A model generated the notes under the pieces. That model had not been told where the DNA came from, made no database searches, and was given only the letters and a program-made list of their open reading frames with translations. Source: Ctenosaura bakeri (taxonomy: Eukaryota > Chordata > Lepidosauria > Squamata > Iguanidae). From it: DNA of 64,000 nt. A program made the translations under genes and the position numbers. Shown here piece by piece: positions 21,378-31,524 of this stretch. The stretch spans positions 90,001-154,000 of the forward strand of contig CAOLHI010002109.1 in assembly GCA_948474755.1 (NCBI GenBank), read 5' to 3'. How positions within the stretch are numbered: position 1 is the first letter of the stretch; each line of letters begins with the position of its first letter.

Positions 21378-22190
21378 GAAAGGCCCTCTCTCCATCCCAG
21401 CTGCCACTGCCCTGGCCTTGGAGGGAGAGAAGAAGAGGCAGGCTTGGCTTCACCGTGCCTGGGTCCAGAAGCAGAGGAAAGGCCCTCTCTCCATCCCAGC
21501 TCCCACTGCCCTGGCCTAGGAGGGAGAGAAGAAAAACCAGGCTTGGCTTCACCATGCCTGGTTCCAGAAGCAGAGGAAAGGCCCTCTCTCCATCCCAGCT
21601 GCCACTGCCCTGGCCTTGGTGGCAGAGAAGAAGAGGCAGCCTTGGCTCCATCATGTCTGGGTCCAGAAGCAAAGGAAAGGCCCTCACTCCATCCCAATAG
21701 CCACTGTCCCAGCCTCAGATGGAGAGAAGAAGAGACCTATGCTCCACCATGCAGAGATCCAGAAGCAGAGGAAAGGTCCTTGTTCCATCCCAGCTGCCAC
21801 TGCCCTGGCCTCGGAGGGAGAGAAGAAGAGGTAGGCTTGGCTCCACCATGCCTGGGTCCAGAAGCAGAGGAAAGGCCCTCACTCCATCCCAATAGCCACT
21901 GTCCCAGCCTCAGATGGAGAGAAGAAGAGACCTATGCTCCATCATGCAGAGATCCAGAAGCAGAGGAAAGGCCCTCTCTCCATCCCAGCTGCCACTGCCC
22001 TGGCCTCGGAGGGACAGAAGAAGAGGCAGGCTTGGCTTCACCATGGCTAGACCCAGGAGCAGAGGAAAGGCCATCTTTCCAGTCCAATTGCCACTGCCTT
22101 GGCTTTGGAAGGAGAGAAGGAGGCATGGCTCCATCACGCCTAGACCCAGAAGCAGATGAAAAGCCATCCCTCTGGCCCACTTGGAGATCC
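21378..22190. repeat. 99-bp GC-rich minisatellite, nine units, in an open frame
   Basis: The block 'gaaaggccctctctccatcc' or a close variant starts at 21378, 21477, 21576, 21675, 21771, 21870, 21966, 22065 and 22158. Spacings are 99, 99, 99, 96, 99, 96, 99 and 93, all multiples of three. The plus frame 20952-22193 is open for 413 codons and repeats a 33-residue unit with the motifs ERPSLHPSCHCPGLGGREEE and LASPCLGPEAE. Other frames on both strands also stay open across several units, so an open frame alone is weak coding evidence. Units 4-5 and 6-7 share a variant pair, indicating a 195-bp duplication inside the array. Confidence 0.85.
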
Positions 22191-22215
22191 TGAACTTGGA
22201 GATCCTGACCTTGGA
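22180..22215. repeat. 15-bp tandem repeat at the array edge
   Basis: CTTGGAGATCCTGAA, CTTGGAGATCCTGAC and CTTGGAGATCTTTGG run in tandem just after the last 99-bp unit. Confidence 0.75.
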
Positions 22216-22237
22216 GATCTTTGGGGGACAGCTTTTT

Positions 22238-22360
22238 CTCCATCCCTGGAATGTTTGATAAGCACGCAGGAGAGAGTCTTCTCCGTGGCTGCTCCCACTC
22301 TCCCCAAATTATGGACCCATTTTGAACAGGCTTGGCACTTACACTTAATTTAAAACACTG
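22238..22360 (+). mobile_element. L2-like LINE C-terminal trace
   Basis: The frame around 22260-22320 gives RVFSVAAPTLPKLW, close to the FSVAAPRLWNSLP stretch common near the end of L2-type ORF2 proteins. The remnant is short, with no tail. Confidence 0.4.
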
Positions 22361-22724
22361 GATATGTTTGTGGATGTTCGGGCTGACTGGTAAACATCTC
22401 CCCCACAAAAAAGATATCTAGTCCTGGTCTATTTGTCGCGGAGCATGGTACAAATCTAATTTCACGGATTGTAAGTGCTGCCAATAAAACTAACACTGTT
22501 TCATGATAAGATTTCATCTCAAGACTGGGAAAAAAAAATAACACAGGGATATAATGATACAGTGATACAGTGTAATAATCGAATTAGGGAAATAATTTAA
22601 TTTGCATTAACCAAGGTAATTTAATAACAAGCAAAATCATTAACAATAGCCCAGGCAATGTTGTGTACATTTCTTAGTTACGTATAAATGATTAGATACA
22701 TTCAAAATCCATATACTTCAACAT
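22361..22724. other. Unassigned AT-rich DNA
   Basis: There is a short GATACAGT repeat near 22555-22575. Nothing else is recognised. Confidence 0.45.
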
Positions 22725-23056
22725 TTGAAACTGAGACACGTGCGACCAAGCAATAGCAGAGTGTGGTCAAGATGGCAAAAGTTACTAACGAGGAAAGAGA
22801 CACAAACTAAGAGAGACTGCAGCAGTTTGCTTTTGCTTGAGCTTACTGGGAAGGGCAAGACGCTGCCTGTTCTCTCCTCTCCCCAGGCTGAATTAACGAA
22901 GCGCAAATTAGTTTTGCACTCTGAACTCAGTTTGCAGCAAGGGAAGCAAGCTGAGGACAAAGGGAGAAAGTGGGAGGGCATTTTAAAAGCAGCTGAAAAA
23001 GTGGGATGGCAAAGGATTAAGTGGTTGATGCCAAATCAGAGTGGTGGGAGGGTACG
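22725..23056 (+). repeat. X-family element, near-complete body
   Basis: The body runs from 'gagacacgtgcgaccaagca' through 'tttgcttttgcttgagctta', 'cagtttgcagcaaggga', 'ttttaaaagcagctgaaaaa' to 'gtggtgggagggtacgg'. This is the cleanest uninterrupted body (about 330 bp) in the window, although its left terminus is lost. Confidence 0.7.
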
Positions 23057-23332
23057 GAAGTCTCTCCGCTGAACCTAGACATGGTGGCTCATGGCTAATA
23101 GCTGCACCATATTAAGAGCCTCCATGTGTCCTGTGTTGGTAGCCAGCTAGCATTCACAGCTCTCCAATTTCTTGCTGATGCTAGGTGGCCAGAAGGCCAG
23201 AGATGCTCTTTTGGGGAGTTGTACAAATGCAGTCCATTGGCATTATAAACCTGTCTTTGTTCTGCATTTCCAAGTGAATTCTGGTGAGTCAGAAAAGTGT
23301 CCGGGGGTTTCCTACAGAGTATTTCCTTAGAA
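23057..23332. other. Unassigned DNA
   Basis: No repeat or gene is recognised. Confidence 0.45.
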
Positions 23333-23880
23333 TCATAGAAATGTAGAGTTGGAAGAGACCACACAGGCCATCCAGTCCAACCTCCTGCCATGCAGGAACA
23401 CCCTCAAATCAATCCTGACAGATGGCCATCAAGCCTCTGCTTAAAAACCTCCAAAGAAGGAGACTCCACCACACTCCGAGGCAGCAGATTCCACTGCCGG
23501 ACAGCCCTGACCGCCAGGAAGTTCTTCCTGAGGTTCAGGTGGAATCTCCTTTCCTGCAGCTTGAATCCATTGCTCCTTGTCCTGGTCTCTGGAGCAGCAG
23601 AAAACAAGCCCTCTCCTTCCTCTACGTGGCATCCCTTCAAATATTTAAACATGGCTATCATGTCCCCTCTTAGCCTTCTCTTCTGCAGACTAAACATCCA
23701 CCCAGCTCTCTAAGTCTATCCTCATAGGGCTTCATGGCTTCCAGGCCTCTCACCATTTTGGTCGCCCTCCTCTGGACTTGCTCCAGCTTTTCAATATCCT
23801 TCTTGAATTGGGGTGCCCAGAACTGGACACAGTATTCAAGATGGGGTCTAACCAAAGCAGAGTATTGTATTGATTTTACT
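23333..23880 (-). mobile_element. CR1 LINE, 5'-truncated
   Basis: Minus frames: 23670-23891 gives [20 protein letters not shown] and [20 protein letters not shown]; 23404-23697 gives [20 protein letters not shown] through [13 protein letters not shown]. One frameshift near 23690 separates them. The 3' end is 'agaatcatagaaatgtagag'. It is close in sequence to the 40, 51 and 54 kb copies. Confidence 0.92.
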
Positions 23881-24211
23881 GCTGGGACCATCCTTCTTCA
23901 TCATCCTGGGAGGGAGGAAGAAAATAAAAGCCAAAAACTAGAGAACGAGACTGTCAAGTCAGGAGCAAGAGCCCGACGCAACGCTGCCCCAGTTCTCTGC
24001 TGCTTTCCTACGGAGTAATTGGAGCTCGGAGCTGATGCTCCTTGTAGATTTAGCAGTGCTCCAGATACGTACGACCGACTGTGAGAAGAGCGGCATCGCT
24101 TCTGTAAGAACAACACATCACAAGGAGTCGCTCCAACCCATAGGAAGCCATCAGATAATGGAGAGGCATGCAGGAACATGGAAGCATTTTCTGACTTCGA
24201 GTCCGGAAAAG
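23881..24211. other. Unassigned DNA
   Basis: No repeat or gene is recognised. Confidence 0.45.
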
Positions 24212-24440
24212 TGGGCGCATTCACACTATGCAATTATAGCACTATAAATCCACTTTGTAACTGTCGTGGTAATATCCTAAGGAATCCTGGGAGTTGAATT
24301 CGAGGAAGGGGTGCCAAGGATTCTCAGCCTGAGAGATCTGGTGCTTCCCGAAACCAAAAACTCCAGGATTTCATAGGATGCAACCACGGCCGTTAAAAGG
24401 GGAATCATAGTGATACAACTGTGCAATGTGAAAGGGCTCC
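24212..24440. mobile_element. Palindromic MITE (GAGCCCTTTC-type subfamily), complete
   Basis: Left: 'cattcacactatgcaattat', 'agcactataaatccact'. Right: 'gaatcatagtgatacaactg', 'tgcaatgtgaaagggctcc'. The arms pair with many mismatches, so it is older than the 38.5 kb copy. A centre of 'ggattctcagcctgagagat' is shared with the family. Confidence 0.6.
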
Positions 24441-25494
24441 AGGTCACGTTTCCCTACCTATTCATGGCAATTAATTTAATTCCTCTCCTTGCTATCGTTC
24501 CAAATATAAGTCCATTTCTTTCCTGCATGGGAAAATGGTGCAGTTTCAGCTCTTGAACGAGCTTAAGTCGGGCCTAGAATAAGTGCTTTAAATTTCGGTC
24601 CGGCTGAAACCAGCGGCACGGGTTGAGTTCGACTGGGCAAACACTCAATCTGAAAATCCTTCATTTTTCCTTTAAACATCCAGGAAAATGATGAGAATGA
24701 AGGATCAGACTGTTGAGCGCGACGGCTCAGAAATTGTAACTGGCTAGACAAACATTTTGTGAAAGAAAATTAATATTTTATGACCGTCTGCTTCTCAGTC
24801 CTATATATTATTTTTTCCCCTGTATTTTCCCCCCTGAACTTTAAAGCTTTCTGAGCCTTCCTGGATGGCTCAGGAGACAAAGTTAGCAAAATACAATCAT
24901 TCTCTTTGTTTTGCCACAACAGTGATAGTTCCTTTTCAGCTCAAATGTTGTATCAATTCTCTAAAATGAGCAAAGATATTCTCGATTTCTTTTAGGCTTC
25001 AGCGCACTGTAGCTCCCTTTGCAACGAAATTTAAAGCCACTGGGAAGCAAAACTGGGTTGATAAATGTGCAATTTTGTTTAAATAAACTAATGTTAAATT
25101 TAACATACCCAAATATAGTTTCATGCGCAAACCAAGTTATGCACAATATAATGTTTATTGCTGAAGTTAAAAAAAAACCAACATAAATTGTAAAACAACG
25201 AGTGCATGTTCTTTGAATTTCCTAACCAAATTTATTTTTCTGCTCCAGGATATGCAACTTTGGGGGGCACCAGAGTTGACTGGGCACCCAGGATTCACCC
25301 ACGGAACCCAAAACTGCACAAAAATAATAATAATAAAAAATAATCAAATGCTAAACTGTTTAGAAGGATGCTTCCAATTTTATAGGGAAGGATGCTAAAT
25401 CTATTGGATCCCATTTGAGGCTGAAGAACATTTATTTGGAGTATAAATGCTCCAAATAAATACATACATAATTTATAGGTATTTCAGAGCATTA
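24441..25494. other. Unassigned AT-rich DNA, 1 kb
   Basis: An (AAT)n run lies near 25322-25345. No repeat or gene is recognised. This is the longest repeat-poor AT-rich stretch in the left half. Confidence 0.45.
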
Positions 25495-25600
25495 TAGAGT
25501 TTGGGTAGCGTTTTAACTGCTATGGCTCCACCTATGGAATGCTGGGATTTGCAGTTTCCCAAGGTGCACGGAATTCTCTGCTAGCAGTGAATTAGAGATG
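25495..25600. mobile_element. Half of a MITE-like element
   Basis: 'gggtagcgttttaactgcta' followed by 'tggctccacctatggaatgc' and 'tgggatttgcagtttccc' follow the left-arm layout of the fold-back family. The right arm is absent. Confidence 0.4.
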
Positions 25601-25699
25601 CATTACCAGAATGCTAGAAATTAGGTGCATGGAGGAAAATCTCACCTGAGCGGCAGGATTGTTATATTGGGGGCCAACAATCTCATTTAGATGCTCTTT

Positions 25700-25818
25700 T
25701 CCAGAGGAAAAAACAGTAGAGGCCTCTCAAAGGCCCCTCCTTAAACTGCAAACCCCAGGATTCCATAGGATGTTGAAAGCAGAATAATAGTGCTATAACA
25801 GTCCAGTGTGGAATTGGC
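25700..25818. mobile_element. Palindromic MITE, right half
   Basis: 'cctccttaaactgcaaaccc', 'aggattccataggatgttga' and 'aatagtgctataacagtcc' end in GTGGAATTGGCC. The left half is missing. An old CR1 follows immediately. Confidence 0.65.
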
Positions 25819-25821
25819 CAA

Positions 25822-26390
25822 AGACATCCAGAGAAGGTGACCTCACCATTTCTCCGGGTCATTAGTTGCATTACCTTAACTGCTTTTACCATCAGGAACT
25901 TCCTTCTAATGGTTGGTTGAAATCTACCCTCCTGGAACTTAAAACCCTTAGACCTGGTCCTTCTATTTGGGGCAGCAAAGAACAAACCTGCCTCCTCCTC
26001 TCTGTGACAGCCCTGGAGATATTGCACGACTGCAATCCTGTCACCTCTCCGTCTTCTCTTCAACAGGCTGAACATGCCCAGCTCCTTCAGCTCTTCCTCA
26101 TATATATTTTATTCCCCATCGCTCTTATCATGCTTTCTGCCCTTACCTGAACCCATTCCAACTTGTCTATATATCTTTCTATAAATGCGGCACGAAGAAT
26201 TTGGCACAGTATTCCAGATAAGGCCTGACTAGCACAGAACACAGTGGGATGATTACACTTCCCTTGCCTTGGAAACTACATTTCTGTTGATTGCAAATGG
26301 AAATAGCATTTGCCTTCTTTGCTGCAGCATCACAGCGCTGGCTCCTCTTCAACCATTGCTTATCAGTCAAAGGTCCTTTTCGGAAATACA
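25822..26390 (-). mobile_element. Older CR1-subfamily LINE
   Basis: The minus frame 25683-26075 gives MFSLLKRRRRGDRIAVVQYL, RTRSKGFKFQEGRFQPTIRR. Farther upstream (26179-26370) LVRPYLEYCAKFF and [19 protein letters not shown] appear. It differs from the younger copies (for example FQPTIRRKFLMVKAV) and lacks the usual UTR. Divergence suggests an older subfamily. Confidence 0.8.
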
Positions 26391-26844
26391 GCTGCTAACC
26401 TGAGCATCCCTTATCCTTATGACTTTTGAATACCAATAATGTTAAGAGAGTTAAACCCCCCCCCCATTTTCAACCTTTCAGGTACATGCCCACATGCAAA
26501 TAGTTTACAAAAAGGAGACCTTCAGCTGAGCCTCAGGGAGTTTGTCTATCACAGATGGCATCTGTTTTGCCTTGTGGCACCCGCTCTGAGCTTCCTTTTC
26601 CTTCTACCCACAGCTTTGCATCTCTCGACAAGCCCTGAAACCTGCAAAAACGGTATCATGTTTGCTGCAACAGACTCTCCCCCGTGGCCTAGAAATTGCA
26701 TCTCTCTCTTTTTTTTTGTTCCTGTCAGCTTTTTTTTTTTAAACAGAGAGGCGAAGCTGTACTAGTTTCTCTGATAAAGGAGAAAATCTAAAATAAAAGT
26801 GCCGTGAAAATGTTAGCCGAAAGAGGAGACAAGGAGGTGACGCC
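26391..26844. other. Unassigned DNA
   Basis: A C run (26457-26465) and two T runs (26708-26718, 26732-26741) are visible. Nothing else. Confidence 0.45.
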
Positions 26845-27121
26845 GATACCCTCCAACATTTCAGAGATGAAAACCAGGACACGGGCAGCCAAGCAACATC
26901 AAAGTGAGGTCAGGATGACATAAGTTACTAAGGAGGGAGAGCAGACAAAATAGGGGAGGCCGCAGCAGTTACTTTTGCTGAACCCTCCTGGGAAAGTCAA
27001 GAGTCTATTGTTTCTCCTCTCCCCATCCTCAATTGAGTGCAAATTACTTTAGTGCTTTGAATTCATTTGCAGCAACTGAAGTCGGCTGAGGACAAAGGGG
27101 GAGAGAGAAACTGGGACTTTT

Positions 27122-27856
27122 TTTAAAAAAAAAATCTTCATTAAGTTACAATATAGATTAGAAAAAATAAATAGAAAAGAAGAGAGGATATGTAAACTAT
27201 CAGCAATTGTAGGCCATATATCTGCATGCATATGCCTTCCCTTATACACTCATAATCGTTAAAAAAATTCTTAATATTTATATAATGTTTACTGTTTTAA
27301 CTGCTGCATATTCCCTCAGAATTTCTTCCTACCTATTTCTTGGGTGTCTATAAATGACGGTTTTCAAAGCCTCTCGCTAATGTCTTTTTGTATGTGCAGG
27401 TCTGCTATTCCATAGTAGTAGTAGTAGTAGTAATAATAATAATTATAATAATAATAATAGTTTCCTACAAAATAAATTCAGAAATTGAAAACCCTCATTT
27501 ATTAATTGTAATTTATCACTCAATCTATCAAGTGTTGTTGCCAATTCCTATCTTTCCCTTAGATATTTCATAAAATAAATTCAGAAATTGAAAACCCTCG
27601 TTTATTAATTGTAATTTATCACTCTATCAAGTGTTGTTGGCAATTCCTATCTTTCCCTTAGATATTTCATAAAGGAGTTCCATTCAGTTTCAGTTTCTTT
27701 AGTCAAAGTTCTGTTAATTTTACAGGTCAAAAAAAGCATGGTCCTTCATCTCAAGTCTTCCACATTCAGTTCCCTCTAAAGCCTGAGTTCTTCTTCCCAA
27801 ATAGGATGGATACTTTGGTCAAGAATAGTACAGAGAAATTTCGGAGAATCCTTTTA
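27122..27856 (-). mobile_element. L1-like 3' region
   Basis: It starts with a T/A homopolymer junction ('tttttttaaaaaaaaaa'), as expected for an antisense poly(A) end. It is AT-rich with (TAG)n and (TAA)n runs at 27414-27460 and a 103-bp tandem duplication at 27470-27673. L1 assignment is inferred mainly from the neighbouring ORF2 trace at 28312-28380. Confidence 0.4.
27470..27673. repeat. Direct duplication, two copies of about 102 bp
   Basis: 'aaataaattcagaaattga' starts at 27470 and again at 27573. The copies match through 'tatctttcccttagatattt' with a short deletion (aatctatc) in the second. Confidence 0.85.
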
Positions 27857-28303
27857 TCGAGTCACACCCAAAATATAGCAGAGATTGCTCCCACAGCTTT
27901 GGAAGCGTGCCCAGCAGCAGAGAATACCTTAGCAGCAATGCACTGTAGCCAGAAAAACTCACCCATGCCAATTGTTTTCTTCCATCAAGGAGGCAACTTA
28001 TTCTTCAGTTGCAATGTGTACATATTTACAAGAACCTCCAGAAGGCATTCCAGCATTCCTTTTGCTTTGTCTTTCTGACAAAGCCTCTGGCAGACACATC
28101 AGACACCATGTGCAACTTGTTGGCTAGCTCTCAGCTACCTTTATGCTCACACAGCCGTTGCATTCTCCCCACACCTGATGCAACCTTCTCCCTTGATTGC
28201 TCATCAGCATGACTCAGCTGAAGTCACATGGCTCTCCACAGGTGCACTTAACAACCCACATCACAAAGTATTTTCTAAAGGTTTGGTCCAACCTTTTCTG
28301 ACA
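27857..28303 (-). mobile_element. LTR (family A), incomplete copy
   Basis: About 85-90% identical by eye to the solo LTR at 29013-29484. The high-coordinate end has the same TGTCAGAAAAGGTTGG start (minus strand). The low-coordinate end lacks the terminal TGTCACC block. No gag/pol/env frame is adjacent, so it is a decayed relic. Confidence 0.75.
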
Positions 28304-28311
28304 GGTCTCTA

Positions 28312-28385
28312 GGGCAAGAATTTTTATTTGCTAAGAATTGGAAAAAATACAAGAACCCCAGATATAGATGAGTGGTTAGCTTATT
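28312..28385 (+). mobile_element. L1-like ORF2 C-terminal trace
   Basis: One plus frame gives IGKNTRTPDIDEWLAYLL, similar to the 'P.I..WL..L' stretch near the C-terminus of L1 ORF2p. It is only about 25 codons long. Confidence 0.4.
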
Positions 28386-28450
28386 TACTTGAGAAGAAAC
28401 TGGGGTATTTTAAAAGCAGCTGGAAAAGCGGGATGAAAGAGGATTAATCA

Positions 28451-28744
28451 TACAGATGGGCCAACCGAATCCTCGAATCCTCAGCAAGGATTCGAGATTC
28501 ATAAATCCGAATCCTTGTGCAAAAACAGGCAAACCAAATCTCTCAGATCCACCAAGCAAAAAATAGGCTTTTTTTCCCTTAAAAGTTCTTACATTTTTTT
28601 AAAAAGTTTATTTTTTTTAAAAAAGTTGCTTTTTAAACCCCTTTTTTAAAAAAAGGATTCAAAAGATTTGAGATTCGTGGATTCCCAGAACTTTCCAGGG
28701 ATTCAGATCTGGATTCCAAAAATTCTGGATTCGTCCCATCCCTA
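28451..28744. mobile_element. Non-autonomous hAT element, TAGGGATGGG family, short form
   Basis: The left terminus is TACAGATGGGCCAACCGAAT and the right is GATTCGTCCCATCCCTA. The 8-bp duplication ATTAATCA is exact at 28443-28450 and 28745-28752. Inner arms pair ('aaggattcgagattcataa' with 'agatttgagattcgtgg'). The middle is poly-T/poly-A rich instead of the GC-rich middle at 19006. It sits inside the X element. Confidence 0.88.
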
Positions 28745-29012
28745 ATTAATCATGACTCCCCCTGCCCAATCAGGACAGCTGGAGGGTATGATAAAGCCAC
28801 TTTAAAAGATGAAATTTTGATGCACTGCTTCATATGACAGTAGCATCATTCCTTTGGTGTATTATCTTATCACTGTACGTGAGCATTTTGGTGCATTAAT
28901 GAAACAATGACCTCCTTGCTCCAACGAAGCAAACTTGACACAACTGGCCTTAAGGGCCTGATACCTAACAAAATAGCTCTTACAAGAGTAGATCCATTGA
29001 GTCAGTGGGATT

Positions 29013-29484
29013 TGTCACCAAAAAGTCACGCCCAAAATATAGCAGAGATTGCTCCCATACCTTTGGAAGCATGCCCAGCAGCAGAGAATATCTAAGCAGC
29101 AATGCACTGTAGCCAGAAAACTCACCCATGCCAATTGTTTTCTTCCATCAAGGAGGCAATTTATTCTTCAGTTGCAATGTGTACATATTTACAAGAATCT
29201 CCAGAAGGCATTCCAGCATCCCCTTGCTTGCTCTTTCTGACAGAGCCTCCAGCAGACACATCAGGCACTGTATGCAACTTCTTGGCTAGCTCTCAGCTAC
29301 CTTTATACTCACACTAGCTGATGCAATCCTGCCAGTCTTTGCAGTCTCCCCACACCTGATGCAACCTTCTCCCTGATTGCTCATCAGCATGACTCAGCTG
29401 AAGTCACATGGCTCTCCACAGGTGCACTTAACGAGCCACATCACCAAGTATTTTCTACAGGTTTGGTCCAACCTTTTCTTGACA
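29013..29484 (-). mobile_element. Solo LTR (family A) with 5-bp duplication
   Basis: The ends are TGTCACC and TTGACA (plus-strand view), giving the canonical TG...CA and a TGTCA/TGACA inverted repeat. GGATT flanks both sides (29008-29012, 29485-29489). On the minus strand a TATA-like 'gagtataaaggtagctg' precedes an AATAAA-type signal 'ctgaagaataaattgcc' by about 150 bp, so transcription would run on the minus strand. No internal retroviral or Gypsy sequence remains, as after LTR-LTR recombination. Confidence 0.85.
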
Positions 29485-29584
29485 GGATTTACATAAGTGT
29501 CAACTGACCATGCAATTGTTGAGTCAAAAAGTTTGCTCTAAGTTGGGATCCGAGCCCTGGTTGTATTCGTGGAGGGCTCACCAA

Positions 29585-29770
29585 TGCATGGGGGCATTGA
29601 ACTATAACCCTGGAGGCCAGAATTTGATTCTCCGCCCAGCCATGGAAATCCACTGGACGATCCTGGGTGGGTCACACACTCTCAGCCCCCAGAAAATCCC
29701 ATGATAGCTTTGCCTTCGGGTCGCCATATATCAGAAATGACTTGAAAAAGCACACAACAGCAACAAACAA
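29585..29770 (+). mobile_element. MIR-like SINE
   Basis: The B-box region 'agaatttgattctccg' is followed by the CORE 'actggacgatcctgggtgg' and the tail 'gggtcgccatatatcagaa' then 'cacacaacagcaacaaa'. The head is partly present ('gggcattgaactataaccc'). Confidence 0.8.
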
Positions 29771-30110
29771 CTCTTGTATAGATGGAATCTTGATGCAATT
29801 AAATGTACTGCGCCATCATAACTGCTTTTCGCGCCGGCCAGAAGAAACCAGAGTAATAAAGAAAAAAAAAGGAATGGGAAGAATTGCTTTATCTCTAATT
29901 GAAAACGCTAAAAAGATACCTTCCGCTGCCAAATGCAAGATTCTCATTTCCTTTCCTAGCCTGTCAGTTTCTGCTTATTTATCATTATCATCGTCGTCAA
30001 CAATAACATGGTTTCTGGATGCAAGGGCTGGTCAATTTTACTAATAAGACTCTTGCAAGCACCGCGGAATAAATGCTGTGTAACTCTTGAGCCAGTACGG
30101 TGCAATGCTA

Positions 30111-30341
30111 CACAATTGGCCTTTCATATTTGCGCATTTTGTGTCCGCAGATACAAACCACCATGGCTTGAAAATAAAATTTAAAAGAAAAAAAAATCTC
30201 AAAAGCAACCTTTTTGCCATTTCATATGAGGGACCCCATTTTACTACACCCTTGTACCTAATAAGACTTGAGCATGCACAAATTTCGGTATCCCCAGGAG
30301 GATCCTGGAATGAAACCGTAGCGGATATTAAAGGACCACTG
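30111..30341. mobile_element. Tigger-like (Tc1/mariner) MITE with TA duplications
   Basis: The left end is CACAATTGGCCTTTCATATT and the right end is ATATTAAAGGACCACTG. TA dinucleotides flank it at 30109-30110 and 30342-30343. The layout '...gtatccccaggaggatcctgg' near the right end resembles Tigger-type elements of other vertebrates. It is 231 bp, with no transposase frame. Confidence 0.7.
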
Positions 30342-30861
30342 TACTAGAATTTTACCATTGTTTCCCTGGATGTAGCCACAGTCCTTTAAGGGTTAAGCAG
30401 GATGCTACTGTCAGAACAGACCGGTGGGAGTGGATGAACAGAATTCCAGCATGCCATTTCTTTATTGTTTCTGTCCTCCCGCTTCTCCACTCCTCCTGAA
30501 TTCCTGTTTCTTTTGGGAGGAAGTTTCTAAAATAAATTCTGCACAGCAAATGAACTTTTTGCACAGAAAAGTCACAGGTACTTCTGCTTAGATAGCAGGG
30601 AGAAAAAGTGTATTTTTGCAGAGATGCCTATTTCCTGAAGCATGTGGTTCAAAGCAATCTTTGCAGGAAGAACACTGCAAGAAAAAGTTCTTCTTGGCAA
30701 GGATAAAGAATACAAAAATGGATCGCCCCATAAGGGTACTCGTTCTTCCAAGATTCCAGGTTTGCCGCAACCCCCTCCATATTACAAATTCACATGCAAA
30801 CATGTACATTATGTATGCATTACTGCATCAAGTTAATGTGTGGCATTTTCCCATGTTTAAC
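30342..30861. other. Unassigned DNA
   Basis: No repeat or gene is recognised. Confidence 0.45.
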
Positions 30862-31203
30862 ATGATAGCCGTGTTTAAATATTTGAAGGGATGCCATGTA
30901 GAGGAGGGAGAGGGCTTGTTTTCTGCTGCTCCAGAGACTAGGACAAGGAGCAATGGATTCAAGCTGTAGGAAAGGAGATTCCACCTGAACCTAAGGAAGA
31001 ACTTCCTGACGGTCAGGGCTGTCCGGCAGTGGAATCTGCTGCCTGGGAATGTGGTAGTCTCCTTCTTTGGAGGTTTCTAAGCAGAGGCTGGATGGCCATC
31101 TGTCAAAGGGAGGGCTTTGAGGGTGTTCCTGCATGGCAGGGGGTTGGACTGGATGGCCCCTGGGGTCTCTTCCAACTCTACATTTCTATGATTCTATGAT
31201 TCC
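30862..31203 (+). mobile_element. CR1 LINE 3' end
   Basis: The plus frame runs [20 protein letters not shown] then RTRSNGFKL and meets an in-frame stop (tag) at 30967. Later coding is degraded. The 3' UTR ends with 'ttctatgattctatgattc', the family microsatellite. Confidence 0.9.
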
Positions 31204-31524
31204 CAAATCTCTGACCCACACACCGTCCTGGCTTTTGCATCACTGGAATGAAAGTCATTGATTAGCAAAGGAGCATGCATCAGCCGAAGGACCAAAGGTA
31301 TCCCTGTTTGATAGGGAGCAAACCCTAAAGAGCATACGTTCCTAGACCACAGAGGCAGAGTAGGGGAAAGGGAGGCCAGTCCCAAGGTCATACCAGTGTC
31401 CCCGGAAGCATAAACCCAACAGTTCAAAGGCAAGTGAAGCAAACAGTCCTGAGCCGAGTCTGAAATAGAAAAGTGAGCTATCAGAGGAACTGGTCCAGGT
31501 GCAAAACTTTGTCTAGGTCAAGGA
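31204..31524. other. Unassigned DNA
   Basis: No repeat or gene is recognised. Confidence 0.4.

Larger units (their letters stand above)
26845..28790 (+). repeat. X-family element with both termini, split by nested insertions
   Basis: The left end is GATACCCTCCAACATTTCAG at 26845. The right end is CAGCTGGAGGGTATG, finishing at 28790. The end pair CATACCCTCCAAC / GTTGGAGGGTATG defines terminal inverted repeats. Body pieces are 26845-27121, 28390-28450 and 28745-28790. Between them lie about 1.27 kb of L1-like plus LTR sequence and a hAT element. At the first junction 'gagagaaactggg' recurs as 'gagaagaaactgggg', a likely target duplication. Confidence 0.6.

Noticed and set aside
27857..29484. 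A complete LTR retrotransposon between the two family-A LTRs
   Set aside because: The sequence between them is L1-like, X-family and hAT DNA; no gag or pol motif is present, and the second LTR has its own 5-bp duplication.
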